From NCBI RefSeq assembly GCF_006438915.1, contig NZ_RCZE01000002.1, positions 313,144 through 377,143 on the forward strand: a stretch of 64,000 nucleotides of DNA, read 5' to 3'. Of the stretch, positions 1 through 7,714 are shown in pieces; positions within the stretch are counted from its first letter, which is position 1, and every line of letters starts with the position of its first letter. The notes beneath the pieces are model-generated. The model was not told the DNA's origin. It was given only the letters and a program-made list of their open reading frames with translations, and did not search any database. Origin of the DNA: Pseudomonas arsenicoxydans (GTDB lineage Bacteria; Pseudomonadota; Gammaproteobacteria; Pseudomonadales; Pseudomonadaceae). The position numbers and the translations under genes were made by a program.

Positions 1-1
1 G

Positions 2-136
2 GGCGTGATCGCCCTGTTTTGCCAGGCCGTCGGCCTGAAGGTCGTCGCCATCCGCCGTATCCGCATCGGCGGCGTGTCCATCGGCAAAGTGCCGCTGGGA
101 CAATGGCGCTACCTGTCCGGCAAAGAGAAGTTTTAA
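2..136 (+). CDS. rRNA pseudouridine synthase, C-terminal fragment (RluF/RsuA type)
   Basis: Only the last 44 codons lie in the window; the gene starts upstream of base 1. The tail reads LKVVAIRRIRIGGVSIG followed by LPGEWR-like PLGQWR, which is the typical C-terminal strand pair of the RluB/RluE/RluF/RsuA pseudouridine synthases that isomerise a single uridine in rRNA. The catalytic Asp region is outside the window, so the target rRNA site cannot be decided; RluF (23S U2604) is the best guess from the RxRRIRIG wording. It ends 76 nt before the DUF1456 gene on the same strand. Confidence 0.7.
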   Translation, partial: GVIALFCQAVGLKVVAIRRIRIGGVSIGKVPLGQWRYLSGKEKF

Positions 137-212
137 GGCTTCTCCCGCCGCCACACATTCCGGCGCCGCTGTTTGCTGCGGCGCCCACTGCTGAATATCA
201 GGATTGCACACC

Positions 213-683
213 ATGATTCATAACGACGTATTGCGCAGCGTTCGCTACATGCTGGATATCAGCGACAAGAAAGTCATCGAGATCATCAAGCTCGGCGGCA
301 TGGACGTGTCCATGGAAGACCTGCTGACGTACCTCGACAAGAAAGAAGAAGACGAAGAAGGTTTCGTCCGCTGCCCGGATGAAGTCATGGCGCACTTCCT
401 TGATGGCCTGGTGATCTTCAAGCGCGGCAAGGACGAAAGCCGTCCGCCGCAGCCGATCGAAATCCCGGTGACCAACAACATCATCCTGAAGAAGCTGCGC
501 GTGGCCTTCGAACTGAAAGAAGACGACATGCACGCGATCCTCAAGGCTGCCGAGTTCCCGGTGTCCAAGCCTGAGCTGAGCGCGCTGTTCCGCAAGTTCG
601 GCCACACCAACTACCGCACGTGTGGCGACCAGTTGCTGCGCAACTTCCTCAAAGGCCTGACCCTGCGCGTTCGCCCGCAGTAA
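213..683 (+). CDS. DUF1456 family protein (YehS-like)
   Basis: This 156-residue protein holds two copies of the DUF1456 unit. The first, about residues 1-45, begins MIHNDVLRSVRYML. The second, about residues 86-150, includes NNIILKKLRVAFEL and ends with a conserved RNFLKGL. A charged KKEEDEE stretch links them. E. coli YehS has the same two-repeat layout and size; its function is unknown. The ATG at 213 begins the conserved first repeat and was preferred to an in-frame TTG at 204. The gene is followed directly by an inverted-repeat element. No catalytic motif is visible. Confidence 0.85.
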   Translation: MIHNDVLRSVRYMLDISDKKVIEIIKLGGMDVSMEDLLTYLDKKEEDEEGFVRCPDEVMAHFLDGLVIFKRGKDESRPPQPIEIPVTNNIILKKLRVAFELKEDDMHAILKAAEFPVSKPELSALFRKFGHTNYRTCGDQLLRNFLKGLTLRVRPQ

Positions 684-694
684 GCGCCTATCCC

Positions 695-764
695 CTGTAG
701 GAGCACAGCTTGCTGGCGATGGCGTTTTGAAGATCGCCATCGCCAGCAAGCTGTGCTCCTACAG
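695..764. repeat. Inverted repeat, GTAGGAGC-type REP pair
   Basis: Two arms of about 29 nt (CTGTAGGAGCACAGCTTGCT and its complement) face each other across a short spacer containing GTTTTGAAGAT. The arms share the GTAGGAGC...GCTTGC core with elements at 2516-2583 and 55420-55508. It lies in the gap between the DUF1456 gene and rhlG, as expected for a pseudomonad REP doublet, and could act as a transcript-end hairpin. Confidence 0.8.
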
Positions 765-874
765 TGGCGGACGCAGCCTGGGCCGAATGGACCCTCATTC
801 CTAGCAAAAATAGTGGCTCCGCTGACGGCGGCTGACGACTAGGGTGTATTGACCCTCAGTTCTCAGGATTCGCC

Positions 875-1645
875 ATGCACCCGTACTTTTCCCTGCAAGG
901 CCGCACCGCACTGGTGACCGGCGGCACCCGTGGTATCGGCAAAATGATCGCCAAGGCTTATGTCGAAGCTGGCGCTACCGTGTACGTCTGCGCTCGGGAT
1001 GCTGAAGCCTGCCAGCAAACCGCTGACGAATTGAGCGCATTCGGGCGCTGCCATGGGGTGGCGGCCAATCTGGCCACCGAAGAAGGTGTGCTGCAATTGG
1101 CCACGCGATTGGGCGAGCAGATCACTCACCTAGATATTCTGGTGAACAACGCTGGCACCACCTGGGGGGCTCCGCTGGAAAGCTACCCGGTCAAGGGCTG
1201 GGAAAAGGTCATGCAGCTCAACGTGACGTCGGTGTTCAACTGCATTCAGCAGTTTTTGCCGCTGTTGCGCAAAGCCGGCTCCGAAGCCAATCCGGCGCGG
1301 ATCATTAACATCGGCTCTGTGGCCGGGATTTCGTCCTTTGGTGAGCAAGCGTATGCCTACGGGCCGAGTAAAGCAGCCTTACACCAATTGTCGCGAATTC
1401 TGGCGCGGGAGTTGGTGAGCCAGCACATCAACGTCAATGTGATTGCCCCGGGGCGTTTCCCGAGCAAAATGACCCAGCACATCGGCAATGATGAACAGGC
1501 GTTGGCGCAGGATACGGCGCTGATTCCGATGAAGCGCTGGGGTCGGGAGGAAGAGATGGCGGCGCTGGCGATCAGCCTGGCGAGTACGGCGGGGGCGTAT
1601 ATGACCGGGAATATTATTCCTTTGGATGGTGGGTTCAGTCTCTGA
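875..1645 (+). CDS. rhlG: SDR-family NADPH-dependent ketoreductase RhlG
   Basis: This 256-residue short-chain dehydrogenase has the cofactor motif TGGTRGIG (15-22), NNAG (91-94), catalytic Ser148 in INIGSVAG, and Tyr162-x-x-x-Lys166 in YGPSK. The N-terminus MHPYFSLQGR and the PGRFPSKMT segment match P. aeruginosa RhlG, described as a beta-ketoacyl reductase able to use beta-ketodecanoyl-ACP. RhlG was first linked to rhamnolipid precursor supply, but later work questioned that role, and no rhlAB genes are seen here. It stands alone between two inverted-repeat elements, with its own start at 875. The substrate in this strain is not known. Confidence 0.85.
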   Translation: MHPYFSLQGRTALVTGGTRGIGKMIAKAYVEAGATVYVCARDAEACQQTADELSAFGRCHGVAANLATEEGVLQLATRLGEQITHLDILVNNAGTTWGAPLESYPVKGWEKVMQLNVTSVFNCIQQFLPLLRKAGSEANPARIINIGSVAGISSFGEQAYAYGPSKAALHQLSRILARELVSQHINVNVIAPGRFPSKMTQHIGNDEQALAQDTALIPMKRWGREEEMAALAISLASTAGAYMTGNIIPLDGGFSL

Positions 1646-1660
1646 GATTCGCGGCGCGGC

Positions 1661-1743
1661 CTTCGCGAGCAAGCCCGCTCCCACATTTGACCGAATTGCC
1701 CGGACGAACTCGGTCAAATGTGGGAGCGGGCTTGCTCGCGAAG
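1661..1743. repeat. REPIN-like inverted repeat (CTTCGCGAGCAAGCCCGCTC family)
   Basis: Two near-perfect arms of about 34 nt, beginning CTTCGCGAGCAAGCCCGCTC and ending with its complement, surround a spacer of about 15 nt. The same arm sequence recurs at 25228-25316, 32047-32140 and 63624-63711. This is a common REP family of the P. fluorescens group, here in the rhlG-trmO gap. Confidence 0.9.
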
Positions 1744-1818
1744 GGTCCCTTGTAGGCACCACAGATCCAGGGACGATCAGGTTATGATGCCCACCCTCTC
1801 CCCGCTCCGACCCAGACC

Positions 1819-2520
1819 ATGACCTACAGCGTTTCCCCCATCGGCTTCGTGCGCTCCTGCTTCAAGGAGAAGTTTGCCATTCCGCGCCAACCGCAACTGG
1901 CCCCGGCCGCTCGCGGTGTTCTGGAGTTGGTCGCACCGTTTGATCAGGGTGACGCAGTGCAAGGCCTGGAGCAGGTCAGCCACGTCTGGTTGCTGTTCCT
2001 GTTTCATCAGGCACTGGAAAAAAAGCCGCGTTTGAAGGTTCGCCCGCCTCGCCTGGGCGGCAACAAATCCATGGGGGTGTTTGCCACCCGCGCCACACAT
2101 CGGCCCAATGGCATCGGTCAATCGGTAGTCAAGCTGGACAAGGTAGAAGCCAATCGCCTGTGGATATCCGGCATCGACTTGCTGGACGGCACACCGATTC
2201 TCGACATCAAACCCTACGTGCCTTACGCCGATATCATCGACAACGCCTCCAACAGCATCGCCAGCGCCGCGCCGCAGCTGATTCCCGTGCAGTGGACGGA
2301 TGCCGCGCTGCAACAGGCTCATGGCCATGCTCAGCGCCTTGAAGAGCCCTTGGTGGCGTTGATCGAGCAATGTCTGGCACAAGACCCACGCCCGGCTTAC
2401 CAGATTCCTACACCCGAGCGGGAATATGGCGCGCAGTTCTGGGACCTGGATGTGCGTTGGCATTATCCCGAGGCCGGGGTTATCCGCGTCCTGGAAGTCA
2501 TTCCCGTACCTGATTTGTAG
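1819..2520 (+). CDS. trmO: tRNA (adenine(37)-N6)-methyltransferase TrmO
   Basis: This 233-residue protein belongs to the TsaA/TrmO family, which transfers a methyl group from S-adenosylmethionine to the N6 of threonylcarbamoyl-A37 in ANN-decoding tRNA (m6t6A). The start MTYSVSPIGFVRS, the segment VSHVWLLFLFH and the motif GVFATRATHRPNGIGQSVVKL are family signatures of the small beta-barrel fold; a C-terminal extension (about 165-233) is typical of proteobacterial TrmO. The TAG stop lies inside the first arm of a REP element, so the last codon bases and the repeat overlap. Older annotations call this gene rcsF. Confidence 0.9.
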   Translation: MTYSVSPIGFVRSCFKEKFAIPRQPQLAPAARGVLELVAPFDQGDAVQGLEQVSHVWLLFLFHQALEKKPRLKVRPPRLGGNKSMGVFATRATHRPNGIGQSVVKLDKVEANRLWISGIDLLDGTPILDIKPYVPYADIIDNASNSIASAAPQLIPVQWTDAALQQAHGHAQRLEEPLVALIEQCLAQDPRPAYQIPTPEREYGAQFWDLDVRWHYPEAGVIRVLEVIPVPDL

Positions 2521-2583
2521 GAGCAAAGCTTGCTCGCGATGGCGAACTCAAGGACGCCATCGCCGGCAAGCCGTGCTCCTACA
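2516..2583. repeat. GTAGGAGC-type inverted repeat overlapping the trmO stop
   Basis: Arms TGTAGGAGCAAAGCTTGCTC and GAGC...GGTCCTACA-type complement face each other over 68 nt, with the middle arms GCGATGGCG/CGCCATCGC perfect. The first arm begins inside the last codons of trmO and includes its TAG stop. Confidence 0.8.
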
Positions 2584-2602
2584 GGGATTGCGTCGGGCAT
2601 AA

Positions 2603-2638
2603 AAAAGCCCCATTGCCTGCTAGGGCAATGGGGCTTTT
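2603..2638. terminator. Bidirectional terminator between trmO and fpr
   Basis: AAAAGCCCCATTGCC and GGGCAATGGGGCTTTT form a perfect stem with a TGCTA loop. There is an A-tract on the left and a T-tract on the right. It separates trmO (plus) from the convergent fpr (minus) and could serve both. Confidence 0.85.
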
Positions 2639-2653
2639 CAGTGATGCATTTGC

Positions 2654-3433
2654 TTACTTCTCGACGAACGCTCGCTCGATCAAGTAATCACCCGGCTCGC
2701 GCATCCGCGGCGACACTTTCAGGCCGAAGCTGTTCAACACTTCGCTGGTCTCGTCGAGCATGCTCGGGCTGCCGCACAGCATGGCGCGGTCGTCCTGCGG
2801 GTTGATTGGTGGCAGGCCGATATCGCTGAACAGCTTGCCGCTGCGCATCAGGTCGGTCAGGCGACCTTCGTTCTCGAACGGCTCGCGGGTCACGGTCGGG
2901 TAGTAGATCAACTTGTCACGCAGGGCATCGCCGAAGAACTCGTTCTGCGGCAGGTGCTCGGTGATGAACTCGCGGTAAGCGACTTCGTTGACGTAACGTA
3001 CGCCGTGGCACAGGATCACTTTTTCGAAACGCTCGTAGGTTTCCGGGTCCTGGATGACGCTCATGAACGGCGCCAGACCGGTACCGGTGCTGAGCAGGTA
3101 CAAATGTTTGCCAGGCTTCAAGTCATCCAGCACCAGGGTGCCGGTAGGCTTCTTGCTGATGATGATCTCGTCGCCTTCCTTCAGGTGCTGCAACTGGGAA
3201 GTCAGCGGGCCATCAGGCACTTTGATGCTGAAGAACTCGAGATGCTCTTCCCAATTCGGGCTGGCAATCGAGTAAGCGCGCATAAGCGGGCGGCCGTTGG
3301 GCTGTTGCAGGCCGATCATCACGAACTGACCGTTCTCGAAGCGCAGGCCCGGATCACGGGTGCACTTGAAGCTGAACAGAGTGTCGTTCCAGTGATGAAC
3401 ACTGAGGACACGCTCGTGGTTCATGTTGCTCAT
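2654..3433 (-). CDS. fpr: Ferredoxin/flavodoxin--NADP+ reductase
   Basis: This 259-residue FAD enzyme moves electrons between NADPH and ferredoxin or flavodoxin. The FAD motif RAYS (52-55), the NADP-binding GTGLAPFMS (117-125) and the C-terminal CGSPSML with a terminal ERAFVEK are characteristic of the bacterial Fpr subclass. The ATG at 3433 has AGGAGT ten bases upstream; an upstream in-frame ATG at 3508 lacks support and would add an unrelated leader. It is divergent from the LysR gene finR. In P. putida FinR activates fpr under superoxide stress, so oxidative-stress control is the likely regulation here. Confidence 0.95.
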   Translation of the reverse strand: MSNMNHERVLSVHHWNDTLFSFKCTRDPGLRFENGQFVMIGLQQPNGRPLMRAYSIASPNWEEHLEFFSIKVPDGPLTSQLQHLKEGDEIIISKKPTGTLVLDDLKPGKHLYLLSTGTGLAPFMSVIQDPETYERFEKVILCHGVRYVNEVAYREFITEHLPQNEFFGDALRDKLIYYPTVTREPFENEGRLTDLMRSGKLFSDIGLPPINPQDDRAMLCGSPSMLDETSEVLNSFGLKVSPRMREPGDYLIERAFVEK

Positions 3434-3530
3434 GTACGTGGGACTCCTGGAGATTTTGCCTGCGCCGCTGATGTGCGCAATTGCATCGCATTCTAAAGGC
3501 AGAGACAATATCTGTTAAATGGATTATTAA

Positions 3531-3543
3531 GATAAGGGTTATC
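3531..3543. promoter_or_regulatory. Dyad in fpr/finR intergenic region, candidate FinR site
   Basis: GATAA-GGG-TTATC is a perfect dyad 12 nt before the finR ATG, in a gap much richer in A+T than its flanks. LysR regulators usually bind such short dyads and repress their own gene from a site near its start. The assignment to FinR is inferred from position only. Confidence 0.35.
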
Positions 3544-3555
3544 GGTTATATAGAT

Positions 3556-4482
3556 ATGCGATTTACTCTCCGTCAACTTCAAGTATTCGTCGCCGTCGCC
3601 CAGCAGGAAAGCGTATCCCGTGCTGCGGGCCTGCTCAACCTGTCGCAATCGGCGGCGAGCACCTCAATCACCGAACTGGAGCGCCAGTCCAGCTGCCAGC
3701 TGTTCGACCGCGCCGGCAAACGGCTGAGCCTTAATGCCCTCGGCAAACAGCTGCTGCCTCAAGCCGTGGCCCTGCTCGATCAGTCCAAGGAAATCGAAGA
3801 CCTGCTCAACGGCAAGTCCGGATTCGGTTCACTGGCGGTCGGCGCGACCCTGACCATCGGCAATTACCTGGCCACCCTGCTGATCGGCAGCTTCATGCAG
3901 CGCCACCCGGAAAGCCAGGTGAAGCTGCACGTGCAGAACACTGCCAATATCGTGCAACAAGTCGCCCACTACGAAATTGATCTGGGTCTAATCGAAGGCG
4001 ACTGCAGTCATCCGGACATCGAAGTGCAGAGTTGGGTCGAGGATGAGTTGGTGGTGTTCTGCGCACCGCAGCATCCATTGGCCAAACGCGGCATCGCGAC
4101 CATGGAAGAGCTTAGTCAGGAGGCGTGGATATTGCGCGAGCAAGGCTCTGGCACACGGCTGACCTTCGACCAGGCCATGCGTCACCATCGCAGCTCGCTG
4201 AATATCCGGCTCGAACTGGAGCACACCGAAGCGATCAAGCGCGCGGTGGAATCAGGATTGGGGATTGGTTGTATTTCACGGCTGGCACTGCGCGATGCGT
4301 TCCGCCGTGGCAGCCTGGTGCCAGTGGAAACACCGGACCTGGACCTGGCGCGGCAGTTCTATTTCATCTGGCACAAACAGAAGTATCAAACGTCGGCGAT
4401 GCGCGAGTTCCTCGACCTGTGCCGCGCTTTCACCGCAGGGGTTCAGCGCAGCGACGAGATCGTTCTGCCGAACATCGCTTAA
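3556..4482 (+). CDS. finR: LysR-family regulator FinR
   Basis: This 308-residue LysR-type regulator has an N-terminal winged helix-turn-helix (about residues 1-60, with SVSRAAGLLNLSQSAASTSI as the recognition region) and a LysR substrate domain from about residue 90. The ATG at 3556 starts MRFTLRQLQVF, the standard LysR opening; a 25-codon upstream in-frame extension is AT-rich and unlike the family. Its divergent position against fpr matches finR of P. putida and P. aeruginosa, the activator of fpr in response to superoxide. Its stop codon overlaps that of the convergent dgkA. Confidence 0.9.
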   Translation: MRFTLRQLQVFVAVAQQESVSRAAGLLNLSQSAASTSITELERQSSCQLFDRAGKRLSLNALGKQLLPQAVALLDQSKEIEDLLNGKSGFGSLAVGATLTIGNYLATLLIGSFMQRHPESQVKLHVQNTANIVQQVAHYEIDLGLIEGDCSHPDIEVQSWVEDELVVFCAPQHPLAKRGIATMEELSQEAWILREQGSGTRLTFDQAMRHHRSSLNIRLELEHTEAIKRAVESGLGIGCISRLALRDAFRRGSLVPVETPDLDLARQFYFIWHKQKYQTSAMREFLDLCRAFTAGVQRSDEIVLPNIA

Positions 4483-4841
4483 AGCAGAATGACGGCCCAG
4501 ACCAGCGCGATCATGCTCAACGCCACGAATTGAGCCGCGCTGCCCATGTCTTTGGCGTTCTTGGACAGCGGGTGCAATTCCAGGGAAATACGATCGATAG
4601 CCGCTTCCACCGCCGAGTTCAGCAATTCGACGATTAACGCCAACAGGCAGACGGCGATCAGCAGCGCTTGCTCGACGCGGCTGACGTTCAGGAAGAACGA
4701 AAGCGGAATCAGGATGACGTTGAGCAACACCAGTTGGCGAAAAGCCGCTTCCCCGGTGAAGGCTGCGCGTAGACCGTCCAGGGAATAACCGGAGGCATTG
4801 AGGATGCGTTTGAGGCCGGTTTGGCCTTTGAAAGGTGACAT
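4479..4841 (-). CDS. dgkA: Diacylglycerol kinase
   Basis: This is a 120-residue integral membrane protein, the usual DgkA length. It phosphorylates diacylglycerol to phosphatidic acid in the inner membrane, recycling lipid left over from membrane-derived glucan synthesis. An amphipathic N-terminus (SGYSLDGLRAAF) is followed by three hydrophobic segments at about 34-50, 57-73 and 100-119. The signature ELLNSAVEAAIDR sits at about 71-83 with the catalytic Glu. It lies downstream of erdR on the same strand; its TAA overlaps the TAA of finR on the other strand. Confidence 0.95.
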   Translation of the reverse strand: MSPFKGQTGLKRILNASGYSLDGLRAAFTGEAAFRQLVLLNVILIPLSFFLNVSRVEQALLIAVCLLALIVELLNSAVEAAIDRISLELHPLSKNAKDMGSAAQFVALSMIALVWAVILL

Positions 4842-4916
4842 AGAGTGGGCAACTGACCAGATAGGAATGGGAACGCTAGATTAAGCAAAGTCAAAAAAGC
4901 GTGAACATGTAGCCGT

Positions 4917-5567
4917 TTAGTGGCTCGCAATTGACTCAAGTTGTTGCAAGAGCAGCGCAGCCTGGGTCCGCGTCCGCACATTCAGCTTGCGGAAAATCGC
5001 CGTGACATGGGCTTTAATCGTTGCTTCAGAAACACTCAGCTCATAAGCAATCTGTTTGTTCAGCAAGCCTTCACAGACCATGGTCAACACCCGGAATTGC
5101 TGGGGTGTCAGGCTCGCAAGGCCTTCGCTGGCGGCCTTGGCTTCGGCGGAAACGCTGACCGCTTCAAATGCTTGCGGTGGCCAGAATACGTCACCGTTCA
5201 GAACGGCACGGACCGCTTTCTGGATCACGCTCAGGTCGCTGGATTTAGGAATGAACCCACTGGCGCCGAACTCACGGGACTTGACCATGATCGACGCTTC
5301 TTCCTGTGCGGACACCATCACCACCGGAATTTGCGGGTACTGACCGCGCAACAGCACGAGCCCGGAAAAACCGTAGGCCCCGGGCATGTTCAGGTCCAGC
5401 AGCACCAGATCCCAATCGGACTTTTCATCCAGGCGGGCTTCCAGTTCGGCAATGCTCGCCACTTCCACCAGACGTACATCCGGGCCCAGGCCCAAGGTCA
5501 CGGCCTGATGCAGCGCGCTACGAAACAGCGGGTGATCATCGGCAATCAGGATTTCGTATGTGGCCAT
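4917..5567 (-). CDS. erdR: NarL/FixJ-type response regulator ErdR
   Basis: This 216-residue protein has a receiver domain (about 1-125) with acidic pair Asp10-Asp11, phosphoacceptor Asp58 in LLDLNMPG, and Lys in the SGFIPKSS segment. A LuxR-type HTH (about 145-210) follows with LTPQQFRVLTMVCEGLLNKQIAYEL. In pseudomonads the orphan regulator next to dgkA is ErdR, linked to ethanol oxidation and acetate/acyl-CoA metabolism. No sensor kinase gene is adjacent. A start at 5567 gives the normal receiver N-terminus MATYEILIADDHP. Confidence 0.85.
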   Translation of the reverse strand: MATYEILIADDHPLFRSALHQAVTLGLGPDVRLVEVASIAELEARLDEKSDWDLVLLDLNMPGAYGFSGLVLLRGQYPQIPVVMVSAQEEASIMVKSREFGASGFIPKSSDLSVIQKAVRAVLNGDVFWPPQAFEAVSVSAEAKAASEGLASLTPQQFRVLTMVCEGLLNKQIAYELSVSEATIKAHVTAIFRKLNVRTRTQAALLLQQLESIASH

Positions 5568-5755
5568 TTTTCAAATGATCCTGTTTTTCAAACGACTCAG
5601 GCACAGCCACGGAGCTGCACCAATGGGGCACGTTCAACGCCAATAACAGCTAAAAACGGCGTATCAAACCTGGCCGCGCCCCAATCGGCGCCAAGCATGC
5701 CCAGCGAAGACTGGGTGGTCAAGCTGCGCGGCCTCATACCCAAGGCCCACAGTTT

Positions 5756-6532
5756 CTACAGTATGGGTGACTCCGGGCCGATGGTCGGCGCGGTGTTTTG
5801 CACGAAGGGCATCAGTTCGGCATGAGCGGGCGTTGCAATGTTCATGTCCAGCTGACGTTTCGCGTCCAGGTAATGCTGGCTGAATACGTCGAAATAAGCG
5901 TCCAGCGCCGATGCCGCTGCGGTATCCCCTGCCAGATCGAGGCACAGTGCGGCCACTTCGGCGGTGCACAAATGCTCGCTGCGGGTCGACCTGCGCAAGC
6001 GATATCGAGACAGTTTCTCGGGCAGCAAGCTCAGGATTGGCAAGCGATCAAAGTAAGGGCTTTTGCGGAAAATCTTTCGGGCTTCTGTCCACGTGGCGTC
6101 CAGCAGAATAAACAGGGGACGCTTCGAACTCTCCGTGTCGACGCAATTGGTAACACGCTCGGGTTCGACGTATTCCCCCGGAAACACCAAGTATGGCTGC
6201 CACTGCGGGTCGGCAAGCAGCGCCAGCAGTTGCTCATCAACCTCGGTGCGCGACCAGATAAACGCATGGTTGTCGCGTACCACATCGGCAATCAGCCAAC
6301 CGGTGTTGCTCGGTTTGAACACTTCCTTGTTGGTCATGATCAGGCACACACCGGAGCGCGCCTCGACTTGCGGGCGCCAGGCGCACAGACAATGACTCTC
6401 GATGACGCGGCAGGCACGGCAACGCGGCGCCCTCCAGCCTCGGGCCTGAATCGGCTTGATCCCCTCTTCTTCTCGCGAATCGCGCAAGCGGGCCACGGCG
6501 TTGGCGGCAAAGGGCGGAATGGCAGGGTTCAT
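5756..6532 (-). CDS. tRNA-uridine aminocarboxypropyltransferase (DTW domain, TapT-like)
   Basis: This 258-residue DTW-domain protein would add a 3-amino-3-carboxypropyl group from S-adenosylmethionine to uridine in tRNA (acp3U, position 47 for E. coli TapT). Seen in the sequence: a four-cysteine cluster C38, C41, C48 and C50, probably zinc-binding; the DATW motif (145-148) in ILLDATWTEARK; and the basic RRSTRSEHLCTAEV segment. Order and size match the family. It is on the same strand as erdR and dgkA with a 188-nt gap, so it may have its own transcript. Confidence 0.85.
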   Translation of the reverse strand: MNPAIPPFAANAVARLRDSREEEGIKPIQARGWRAPRCRACRVIESHCLCAWRPQVEARSGVCLIMTNKEVFKPSNTGWLIADVVRDNHAFIWSRTEVDEQLLALLADPQWQPYLVFPGEYVEPERVTNCVDTESSKRPLFILLDATWTEARKIFRKSPYFDRLPILSLLPEKLSRYRLRRSTRSEHLCTAEVAALCLDLAGDTAAASALDAYFDVFSQHYLDAKRQLDMNIATPAHAELMPFVQNTAPTIGPESPIL

Positions 6533-6649
6533 CGCAGGCAGCGCCGGCAGGAGGAGAAAATCGACACGAAAAGCACTCGGCAGGGCAAAAAGTGCCGCCA
6601 GTTTATCAGAGCATCCGGCGCAAGCCTGTACCGTCCGGAGCGCGTCCCC

Positions 6650-6655
6650 TATAAT
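6650..6655 (+). promoter_or_regulatory. Candidate -10 element for the exported small protein gene
   Basis: A perfect TATAAT lies in CCCCTATAATTCGCCGCC, 67 nt before the start at 6722. This GC-rich surround with a clean -10 is common in pseudomonad sigma-70 promoters. A good -35 is not obvious; TGTACC at 6627-6632 has the right spacing. Confidence 0.45.
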
Positions 6656-6721
6656 TCGCCGCCACTGAACGCACAGTCATGTGACGGGTCGAAGCACCAG
6701 TCACTGAACCAGGAGAGTTTC

Positions 6722-7147
6722 ATGCTGCGCCTTATCGTCCCCACCGCTGCCATTCTGCTGGCGTCGTCCTTCAGCGCTCAGGCTGCGTCCCTGAAAGACA
6801 CGGAACTGAACAAAATGCTGCAAAACGTAGCCGCCCAGAGCAGTGTCGGCACGCCACGGGCGATCAACGAAGATATTCTCGATCAGGGTTACACCGTTGA
6901 AGGCACCGAACTGATCAACCACCTCAGCGTCCAGAGCAGCCACGCTGACAAGATGCGTGCCGACCCCAAAGCGGTTTACTTCCAACTGGGTTCGACCGTG
7001 TGCAACAACCCGGGCTTTCGCAAGCTGATGGCCAAGGGCGCGACCATGCGCTACGAGTTCACCGAGGTTAAAACCAACCGTCCGGTGGCCAGCGAACGCT
7101 TCAAGGAATCGGATTGCCTGCAACCGGCGGCCAAGAAGAAAAAGTAA
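6722..7147 (+). CDS. Small exported protein, QSregVF (PA3611-like) family
   Basis: This 141-residue protein has a clear signal peptide (hydrophobic 3-17, cut after FSAQA), placing it in the periplasm or outside the cell. Two cysteines, in STVCNNPGF and ESDCLQP, could pair in the oxidising periplasm; the C-terminus is AAKKKK. Size, signal and position downstream of erdR and the DTW gene fit the P. aeruginosa PA3611-type quorum-sensing-regulated virulence factor family. The family name comes from P. aeruginosa; no biochemical activity is known. The start is set by AGGAGAG upstream of 6722. Confidence 0.65.
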   Translation: MLRLIVPTAAILLASSFSAQAASLKDTELNKMLQNVAAQSSVGTPRAINEDILDQGYTVEGTELINHLSVQSSHADKMRADPKAVYFQLGSTVCNNPGFRKLMAKGATMRYEFTEVKTNRPVASERFKESDCLQPAAKKKK

Positions 7148-7342
7148 TCACCCGGATTTGGCGCGCCGCTGTTCATCCTCGGCGCGCAGTTCTGCCAGCA
7201 ACGCCTGCAAGTAATGTGACCGTCGCTCTGTTCCCTCCAGGCGTCGGCAGCACTCCTCTTCGAGACTCAAATGATGAGTCTCGGCTGATGACTTGAGCAA
7301 TCGATACAGTTGCGTATCGATCTCCAGAATCACTCTGGCCAT
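7148..7342 (-). CDS. Small ribbon-helix-helix-like protein (FitA/StbC type), no toxin partner
   Basis: The protein has 64 residues. The N-terminal strand MARVILEIDTQLYRLLK is followed by a helix pair with SLEEECCRRLEG, as in FitA/Arc-type ribbon-helix-helix antitoxins and plasmid stability proteins; the C-terminus is charged. The ATG at 7342 has GGGAGG upstream, whereas a longer in-frame start at 7441 has no support. No PIN-domain or other toxin gene follows: its stop is back to back with the preceding plus-strand gene. It may be a transcription regulator or an antitoxin remnant. The family call rests on fold-like pattern only. Confidence 0.55.
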   Translation of the reverse strand: MARVILEIDTQLYRLLKSSAETHHLSLEEECCRRLEGTERRSHYLQALLAELRAEDEQRRAKSG

Positions 7343-7714
7343 AACATCCCGCCTCCCTGCTCCTCGCCCTGCGTGAGCGAAAAATCCTTCAACTCTTTGA
7401 ACCGCGCGTCCTGCCGTTGACGCAAAGTAGTCGTGTCGCATCTGTAGCTTAGTAAATCAGAGCACCAGACACTCGGCGCACGTTCGGACGAACGGTGAAA
7501 TCACCTTGCAAATCGTCAATAAGCGGTTGCCAGGAAAGACTTTGCGGCGCAATGATCAAGCCAGCGTAAACCTCTGCGAGGGTCTAGATTCATAGTGTTC
7601 CCATTCACTTTTCCGGGTCGGGAAGGGGCCGCCCGCGACGCGTCTTGTTGTGCCAATTGTGCGAATGTTTCCTGCAATCAAGGGAAAACACAGCCTGTAT
7701 GGAAGGAGAACTTG
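7343..7714. other. Intergenic region upstream of the LOG gene
   Basis: About 370 nt between the RHH-like gene and the LOG-family gene. I see no ORF with an adequate ribosome site except those serving the two flanking genes, no hairpin with a T-tract and no repeat. Both flanking promoters must be here or inside the flanking genes. Confidence 0.4.

Noticed and set aside
7400..7480. Possible tRNA-like TAGCTTAGT...AATCAGAGCA stretch
   Set aside because: It recalls a tRNA D-arm but no matching acceptor, anticodon or T-arm could be found around it.
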